Assembly (NCBI RefSeq): GCF_039543505.1
Contig: NZ_BAABJW010000001.1
Location: 992,001-1,056,000, forward strand
Length of the DNA stretch: 64,000 nt
Direction of reading: 5' to 3'
Source of the DNA: Litoribaculum gwangyangense
Lineage (GTDB): Bacteria > Bacteroidota > Bacteroidia > Flavobacteriales > Flavobacteriaceae
The notes under the pieces were generated by a model. It worked only from the letters and a program-made list of their open reading frames with translations. It had not been told where the DNA came from and ran no database searches. Position numbers and translations under genes: made by a program. Below are positions 59,028-64,000 of the stretch, piece after piece (position 1 is the first letter of the stretch; every line of letters starts with the position of its first letter).

Positions 59028-59833
59028 TTTATATTAAACGTATAAATATTACCGCCTTCACTTTTATTTCTCTCATCGTTTATATAAACCATGGAGTCGT
59101 TTTTAAAGCAAACACCCTCTTTTTGAGAAGTATGACCAAACTTTAATTCTTCAATATTACCTTTAAAAAAGTTATCGGGTTTAAAATTTGTCAATTTCCA
59201 AAGCTTATCATGGTTGAGTAATACCACGGTTTCTTCATTAGGGCTGAGAGCGGCCGAAGTGATTTTATGATGTTTACCATCCAAATTAAAATCGGTAACC
59301 AATTCAGCAGTATGTTCACCAATACTGTTGGGTACTTTTAAAAGTATGCTCGATTTATTTTCTTTGCTGAAAATATAAAAGAAACCATCAAGCAGAAAAA
59401 ATGCTTCAAAATCTTCAGATTTTACCTCTTTTGGAAGCTTAAAATGAATGGTTTTAGCAGTGGTTTTATCATTGGTAGGATTAAGATTACTTACCTTATA
59501 GATGGTAAACTCATCTCGTTTTTTATTATTGTTTCCAAAATCGCCAATGTACAGATTACCAAATTTATCTGAAGTCAGATCTTCCCAATCATCATTTTCA
59601 GCATTCAAAATATCAATGTCTTTAATAATTCTCCCTTTTAAATCCAGACCATAAATATGGTTCTTGTTGCCTGCATCCTCAATGACCCAAAGTAAGTTGG
59701 ATCCTTTAACAATTTCAATAGCCGAGGCTTCTTCCAAATCAGAATTCATATCTGCAATATTGTTCAAACGACCTGTGTTACAAGACAAGAAAAGAAAAAC
59801 ATAAAATAAAAAGGTTTTAAATCGAAAAATCAT
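59024..59833 (-). CDS. Propeller-like lipoprotein, SdiA-regulated type
   Basis: 269 residues with a lipobox ending in Cys18 (F-L-S-C). The mature part has beta-propeller features: EASAIEIVKGSNLLWVIEDAGNKNHIYGLDLKGRI, DWEDLTSDKFGNLYIGDFGNN, and a repeat of that pattern further on (EEVVLLNHDKLWKLTNF, QKEGVCFKNDSMVYINDE). The layout resembles SdiA-regulated or DUF4221-like propellers; function is unknown. It is convergent and overlaps the fusion protein gene by 4 bases. Confidence 0.7.
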   Translation of the reverse strand: MIFRFKTFLFYVFLFLSCNTGRLNNIADMNSDLEEASAIEIVKGSNLLWVIEDAGNKNHIYGLDLKGRIIKDIDILNAENDDWEDLTSDKFGNLYIGDFGNNNKKRDEFTIYKVSNLNPTNDKTTAKTIHFKLPKEVKSEDFEAFFLLDGFFYIFSKENKSSILLKVPNSIGEHTAELVTDFNLDGKHHKITSAALSPNEETVVLLNHDKLWKLTNFKPDNFFKGNIEELKFGHTSQKEGVCFKNDSMVYINDERNKSEGGNIYTFNIN

Positions 59834-59920
59834 AAATTGTGTGTGTATTAAGTCATCGAAACAAGTTAACGATATCTATAAAAAAATAAAAACCATTACT
59901 CTTAAAAGATTTATAAAATT

Positions 59921-60607
59921 ATGCATTCATCACTAAAAATCGGTCATAGAGGTGCTTTGGGGCATGTTTCAGAAAACACCATGGAGTCCATAAAAAAAGC
60001 TTTGGAATTTGGTGTTGATGGTATTGAAATAGATGTGCATACCTGTGCTTCGGGTGAGTTGGTGGTTTTTCATGACTTTACTTTAGATAGAATGACCAAC
60101 GGGGTTGGTGAGGTTTCCAAGTATTCCCTATTGGAATTGAAAGAACTTAAAGTTGATGGCAAATTTAGTATTCCAACTTTGGTGGAAGTACTTGATTTTA
60201 TTGATAAAAAATGCTTGTTAAACATTGAATTAAAAGGAAAAAACACCGCTAAAGAGGCTTGTAGATTAATTGAATGGTATATTGCGAATAAAAACTGGAC
60301 CTACAAAAATTTTATTGTGTCCAGTTTTCAAACGCATGAATTAGAGCATGTTTTTAAAACAGATAAAAATATACCCTTGGCAGTATTAACCAAAGCCAGT
60401 ATGAGCGAAGCTATTGAATTTGCTCAATCCATTGATGCTAAAATCATCCATCCAAATTTTGCTTTGTTAACCACAGAAAATATGAGGTTTGCAAAAAGTG
60501 AAGGGTTTAGTGTGAATACTTGGACGGTAAATGATGTTAAAACCATAGAAAGAATGAAGGATTACGGAGTGGATGGTATTATTTCTGATTTTCCAAACAG
60601 ATTATGA
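59921..60607 (+). CDS. Glycerophosphodiester phosphodiesterase
   Basis: 228 residues. The GDPD core is complete: IGHRGALGHVSENT (HR and E-N-T), GVDGIEIDVH (Glu, Asp, His), LVVFHDFTLDRMTNGVG and LNIELKG, and the closing VNTWTVNDVK...DGIISDFPNRL. It hydrolyses glycerophosphodiesters to glycerol-3-phosphate and an alcohol. There is no signal peptide, so it works in the cytoplasm. Its stop overlaps the flavoprotein gene by 4 bases (ATGA), implying coupled translation. Confidence 0.94.
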   Translation: MHSSLKIGHRGALGHVSENTMESIKKALEFGVDGIEIDVHTCASGELVVFHDFTLDRMTNGVGEVSKYSLLELKELKVDGKFSIPTLVEVLDFIDKKCLLNIELKGKNTAKEACRLIEWYIANKNWTYKNFIVSSFQTHELEHVFKTDKNIPLAVLTKASMSEAIEFAQSIDAKIIHPNFALLTTENMRFAKSEGFSVNTWTVNDVKTIERMKDYGVDGIISDFPNRL

Positions 60608-61815
60608 TAGATAAAGACGTCATTATTATTGGTGGAGGTGCAGCAGGTTTTTTTGCAGCAATTAATATTGCAGAATTAAACCCTAAATTGAATATTGTCA
60701 TTTTAGAACGTGGTAAAGAAGTGCTTACCAAAGTGAGGGTATCTGGAGGAGGACGCTGTAATGTTACCCATGCTGAATTTATTCCACAGGAATTAGTAAA
60801 TAATTATCCACGCGGAGACAAAGAATTGTTAGGGCCTTTTCATCAATTTATGACAGGGGATACCATAGATTGGTTTGAAAAACGAGGCGTAGAACTTAAA
60901 ATAGAAGAAGATGGTAGGATTTTCCCTGTAACGGATTCTTCACAAACTATTATCGATTGTTTTTTATCCGCAGCAAAGAAAAATGGCGTGGAGGTATTGT
61001 TAAATCAAGCCGTTAAAGCCATTGAAAAGGACGATTCATGTTATAAAATCGAAACTAATCAAGGTTCTTTCTCAACTAAAAAAATATTGATTGCCACAGG
61101 AAGTAATCCTAAAATCTGGAAACTTTTAGAAAATTTTGGGCATACTATTTCGCAACCCGTGCCATCACTTTTTACCTTTAATATAAAAGACGAACGCATT
61201 AATGATATTCCTGGGGTAGTGGCCTCAAATGTGGAAGTGAAAGTTCTAGATACCGATTTATGGAGTGAAGGCCCATTATTGATTACCCATTGGGGCATGA
61301 GTGCACCTGCAATTTTAAAACTTTCAGCGTTTGGTGCTTTAGAGCTTGCAAAGCGTGATTATAAATTTCAAATTGAGGTTAATTTTATCAGAATACCTTT
61401 TGATGACTGTTTAGATATATTAAAAGGTTTGAAACAACATTTGGCAAAAAAAATAGTGTATAAATTGGCTCAATTTGATTTGCCAAAACGCCTATGGCAA
61501 AAGTTAGTTTTGGCTTCAGGAATGAATGAGGATACTAGGTGGGCTGATTTAAACAAAGAGCAATTAGAAAATTTAGCAAATCAACTTACTTCAGCCGTTT
61601 TTAATGTAGAAGGCAAAAGTACTTTTAAGGAAGAATTTGTGACTGCTGGAGGCGTTCATCTAAAAGAGGTAAATTTTAAAACTTTTGAGAGTAAAATTAA
61701 CAAAAACATGTATTTTGCGGGTGAAGTATTGAATATTGATGCTATAACTGGAGGGTTTAATTTTCAAAATGCATGGACAGGTGCCTACATAGCGGCTCAA
61801 AATATTTCCAGTTAA
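60604..61815 (+). CDS. HI0933/YhiN-type NAD(P)/FAD-dependent oxidoreductase
   Basis: 403 residues. The dinucleotide-binding loop is DVIIIGGGAAGFFAAINIAE at the start, and VRVSGGGRCNVTH (about 45) is the HI0933/BaiN family signature. FAD and C-terminal motifs follow (GPLLITHWGMSAPAIL, GGVHLKEVNFKTFESK, YFAGEVLNIDAITGGFNFQNAWTGAYIA). It is an FAD enzyme of unclear substrate, probably cytoplasmic. It is flanked by the glycerophosphodiesterase gene (4-base overlap) and DUF1697 (no gap). Confidence 0.9.
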   Translation: MIDKDVIIIGGGAAGFFAAINIAELNPKLNIVILERGKEVLTKVRVSGGGRCNVTHAEFIPQELVNNYPRGDKELLGPFHQFMTGDTIDWFEKRGVELKIEEDGRIFPVTDSSQTIIDCFLSAAKKNGVEVLLNQAVKAIEKDDSCYKIETNQGSFSTKKILIATGSNPKIWKLLENFGHTISQPVPSLFTFNIKDERINDIPGVVASNVEVKVLDTDLWSEGPLLITHWGMSAPAILKLSAFGALELAKRDYKFQIEVNFIRIPFDDCLDILKGLKQHLAKKIVYKLAQFDLPKRLWQKLVLASGMNEDTRWADLNKEQLENLANQLTSAVFNVEGKSTFKEEFVTAGGVHLKEVNFKTFESKINKNMYFAGEVLNIDAITGGFNFQNAWTGAYIAAQNISS

Positions 61816-62352
61816 ATGAATACATACATAGCATTATTAAAAGGAATTAATGTTGGAGGCCATAAAAAAGTGCCCATGATAGCGTTAAGAGAACTTCTTA
61901 AAGAACTTGGGTACCACGATATACAAACCTATATTCAAAGCGGTAATGTAATTTTTAAAACTGAAGAGAGAAATATTCAAAAAATTGAAGATACGATTTC
62001 AACTTCGGTAAAAAAGCATTTTGGTTTTGAAGTTTTAGTTCTGGTGAAGACAAGAGAGGATTTAAAGCGCATTTTTGAAGCTTCGCCTTTTCCTGAGGAA
62101 CAAAAGAAAGCTAGTTATTTTATGATGTTGCATCATAAGCCTGAACAAGTATTGATAGATAAGGTTTCAGAAAAAGTATACGAAGGTGAAACATATGAAA
62201 TAATTAACGACTGCATCTATTATTTTTATGAAAAAGGGTTAGGACAAGCAAAATTCAATGTAAATTTTTTCGAGCGAAAACTTAATACATTTGCGACAGC
62301 TAGAAACTATAATACCTTGGTAAAGTTATTATCTTTGTCATTAGAAAATTAA
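61816..62352 (+). CDS. DUF1697 family protein
   Basis: 178 residues. The start YIALLKGINVGGHKKVPMIALRELLKELGYHDIQTYIQSGNVIF is the DUF1697 signature, with two ferredoxin-like halves; VLVKTREDLKRIFEASPFP continues it, and the C-terminal FEKKLNTFATARNYNTLVKLLSL is typical (here FERKLNTFATARNYNT). Function is unknown. It begins at the base after the flavoprotein stop, so it belongs to the same transcript, which leads on to mevalonate genes. Confidence 0.88.
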   Translation: MNTYIALLKGINVGGHKKVPMIALRELLKELGYHDIQTYIQSGNVIFKTEERNIQKIEDTISTSVKKHFGFEVLVLVKTREDLKRIFEASPFPEEQKKASYFMMLHHKPEQVLIDKVSEKVYEGETYEIINDCIYYFYEKGLGQAKFNVNFFERKLNTFATARNYNTLVKLLSLSLEN

Positions 62353-62355
62353 ATC

Positions 62356-63435
62356 ATGACTGAAAGCGATTTTATTCCAAAACGATACACAAAATTAATA
62401 GATAAAGGCAGTGTTTCATGGTCATCACCAAGTAACATTGCACTTGTTAAATATTGGGGAAAAAAGAAAGACCAAATACCAGAGAATCCATCCATAAGTT
62501 TCACGCTTTCTGATTGTAAAACCATAACTACAATTTGTTTTTCAAAGAAAGAAAAACAAGAAGAGTTTTCATTTGAGATATATTTAGATGCGGAAAAGAA
62601 AGACGATTTTAAACCAAAAATCGAAACGTTTTTTAAGCGTGTTGAGGTGTATTTACCATTTTTAAAAACGTATCATTTTAAAATTGAAACATCAAACACT
62701 TTTCCACATAGTTCGGGTATTGCATCATCAGCAAGTGGTATGAGCGCCTTAGCTTGTTGTTTAATGAGTGTCGAGAAAGCATTAAACCCAGAAATATCGG
62801 AAGCATTTTTTATGCAAAAAGCTTCTTTTTTAGCTCGTTTGGGTTCAGGGAGTGCTTGTAGAAGTCTTGAGGGGGATTTGGTAGTTTGGGGATATCATGA
62901 TGAAATTGATGGTAGCTCAGATTTATATGGAACGAAGTATCCATTTGACGTTCATAACAATTTCAAAAACTATCAAGATACTATTTTATTGGTTGATAAG
63001 GGCGAAAAGCAAGTCAGCAGTACGATTGGGCATAATTTAATGCATGGACATCCTTTTGCGAAGGAACGTTTTAAACAAGCTTCCAAAAATTTATCAGGTG
63101 TAATTCCTGTTTTCAAAAAAGGGGATTTAGATGCCTTTATCAAAATCGTAGAAATTGAAGCACTTACTTTACATGCCATGATGATGACAAGTATGCCATA
63201 CTTCATTTTGATGAAGCCCAATACGTTAGAAATCATTAATAAAATATGGGTATTTAGAGAAAAGACAAATTCAAAAGTTTGTTTTACCCTTGATGCTGGT
63301 GCTAATGTGCATGTACTTTATCCAGAAAACGAAACGGAATCTGTTTTGAAATTCATTAAAAATGAATTAGTTGCATATTGTCAAAATGGACATTATATTT
63401 GCGACAAAATTGGTTTTGGAGCAAAACAATTGTAA
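62356..63435 (+). CDS. mvaD: Diphosphomevalonate decarboxylase
   Basis: 359 residues. The GHMP kinase-like fold is present: SWSSPSNIALVKYWGKKKDQIPENPSISFTL near the N-terminus, the phosphate loop SSGIASSASGMSAL, RLGSGSACRSLEGDLVVW and DAGANVHVLYP. It decarboxylates mevalonate 5-diphosphate to isopentenyl diphosphate with ATP. This marks the mevalonate route to isoprenoids that many Flavobacteriaceae use. It lies 3 bases after DUF1697 and 28 bases before a second GHMP kinase gene. Confidence 0.94.
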   Translation: MTESDFIPKRYTKLIDKGSVSWSSPSNIALVKYWGKKKDQIPENPSISFTLSDCKTITTICFSKKEKQEEFSFEIYLDAEKKDDFKPKIETFFKRVEVYLPFLKTYHFKIETSNTFPHSSGIASSASGMSALACCLMSVEKALNPEISEAFFMQKASFLARLGSGSACRSLEGDLVVWGYHDEIDGSSDLYGTKYPFDVHNNFKNYQDTILLVDKGEKQVSSTIGHNLMHGHPFAKERFKQASKNLSGVIPVFKKGDLDAFIKIVEIEALTLHAMMMTSMPYFILMKPNTLEIINKIWVFREKTNSKVCFTLDAGANVHVLYPENETESVLKFIKNELVAYCQNGHYICDKIGFGAKQL

Positions 63436-63463
63436 CTTTATGATTCCAAATCAATTCAAGTAA

Positions 63464-64000
63464 ATGAAAGGACCACTTTTTTATTCAAAAATATTACTCT
63501 TTGGTGAGTATGGAATTATTAAAGATTCCAAAGGTTTATCCATACCCTATAATTTTTATAATGGTGCTTTAAAGAAAGCTGAAGAGCCTTCTGAAAACGC
63601 AAAAAAGTCAAACGAAAGCTTAAAGCGTTTTGTTAGCTATCTACAAAATATTGATGCAAAGTTAGTTACTTTCGATTTTGATGCTTTAAAAGAAGATGTT
63701 AATGAGGGTATGTATTTCGATTCATCTATTCCGCAAGGTTATGGCGTAGGAAGTAGTGGTGCTTTGGTAGCTGCTATTTACGATAAATATGCCCAAGATA
63801 AAATTACGGTTTTAGAGAATTTAACTCGTGATAAACTTTTAAAACTTAAGGCGATATTCTCTGAAATGGAATCTTTTTTTCACGGAAAATCTTCCGGTTT
63901 AGATCCCCTAAATAGTTATTTAAGCATACCCATTCTTATTAATTCCAAAGACAACATTGAAGCTACTGGTATTCCTGCCCAACAAAACAGTAAAGGTGCC
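63464..64000 (+). CDS. GHMP kinase, mevalonate-kinase type (cut by window edge)
   Basis: The frame opens at ATG 63464, 28 bases after mvaD, and stays open to the last base of the window (179 codons visible). The start MKGPLFYSKILLFGEYGIIKDSKG and the glycine-rich phosphate loop PQGYGVGSSGALVAAIYD are GHMP kinase features. The neighbouring decarboxylase gene makes mevalonate kinase the likeliest role, which would give phosphomevalonate; a phosphomevalonate kinase cannot be excluded without the missing C-terminus. Confidence 0.85.
   Translation, partial: MKGPLFYSKILLFGEYGIIKDSKGLSIPYNFYNGALKKAEEPSENAKKSNESLKRFVSYLQNIDAKLVTFDFDALKEDVNEGMYFDSSIPQGYGVGSSGALVAAIYDKYAQDKITVLENLTRDKLLKLKAIFSEMESFFHGKSSGLDPLNSYLSIPILINSKDNIEATGIPAQQNSKGA

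Overview
The window is chromosomal DNA of a Bacteroidota bacterium, almost certainly a member of the Flavobacteriaceae. The evidence is low GC content, C-terminal type IX secretion (T9SS) sorting domains ending in K-F-I-K-N, promoters of the TTG-N18/19-TAnnTTTG type (clearest before rpsP and both tRNAs), a ribosomal protein S16 with a long acidic tail, mevalonate-pathway genes, many short lipoproteins, and few recognisable Shine-Dalgarno sequences. I see no insertion sequence, integrase, phage gene or CRISPR array; gene content looks like core chromosome with a few accessory modules.

1-12.6 kb: a truncated metallophosphoesterase, an SGNH lipoprotein, glutaryl-CoA-type acyl-CoA dehydrogenase, tRNA methyltransferase TrmN6, two separated DUF2383 four-helix-bundle proteins, rpsP-rimM with an intrinsic terminator between them, a lactonase-like propeller lipoprotein, a 1462-residue DnaE with its own N-terminal proofreading exonuclease, and a serine hydrolase. 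12.7-19.4 kb: trxA, a short ClpP, a DUF58 protein, tRNA-Asp, a LacI-type regulator, then a module of a 48-residue lipoprotein, a TPR-bearing sensor kinase and its response regulator, bounded by repeat-rich intergenic DNA.

19.4-41.3 kb: membrane proteins (DUF456, Bax-inhibitor-1), a glycosyltransferase/flippase pair, an outer-membrane barrel followed by overlapping ruvC-hemW-cyclase genes, a LytS/LytTR two-component pair, a run of secreted or lipoprotein genes including two adjacent T9SS cargoes built of tandem repeats, two STAS-like paralogues, a small 46-residue membrane protein, DUF4407, an EamA transporter and an M20 dipeptidase. 41.4-49.7 kb: tRNA-Leu, manA, then a divergently controlled sugar-acid catabolic operon (dehydrogenase, cyclase-family hydrolase, DUF1537 kinase, MFS transporter, Gfo/Idh oxidoreductase) facing a LacI regulator across a control region that carries back-to-back promoter elements and paired palindromic operators.

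49.7-64 kb: a GAF protein, a VIT-type metal transporter overlapping an HD-phosphodiesterase/Pycsar-effector fusion, msrB-msrA, a 1233-residue protein joining a metallophosphatase, a kinase-like segment and an outer-membrane barrel, a propeller lipoprotein, then a forward run of glycerophosphodiesterase, flavoprotein, DUF1697, diphosphomevalonate decarboxylase and a GHMP (mevalonate-type) kinase cut by the window edge.

The strongest candidates for undescribed biology are the sugar-acid cluster that has an isopropylmalate-dehydrogenase-type enzyme where other DUF1537 clusters have PdxA2, the small-lipoprotein/TPR-kinase module, the orphan HD-PycTM fusion, and the phosphatase/kinase-like/barrel protein. 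All functional statements are from reading motifs and context; no database search was possible.
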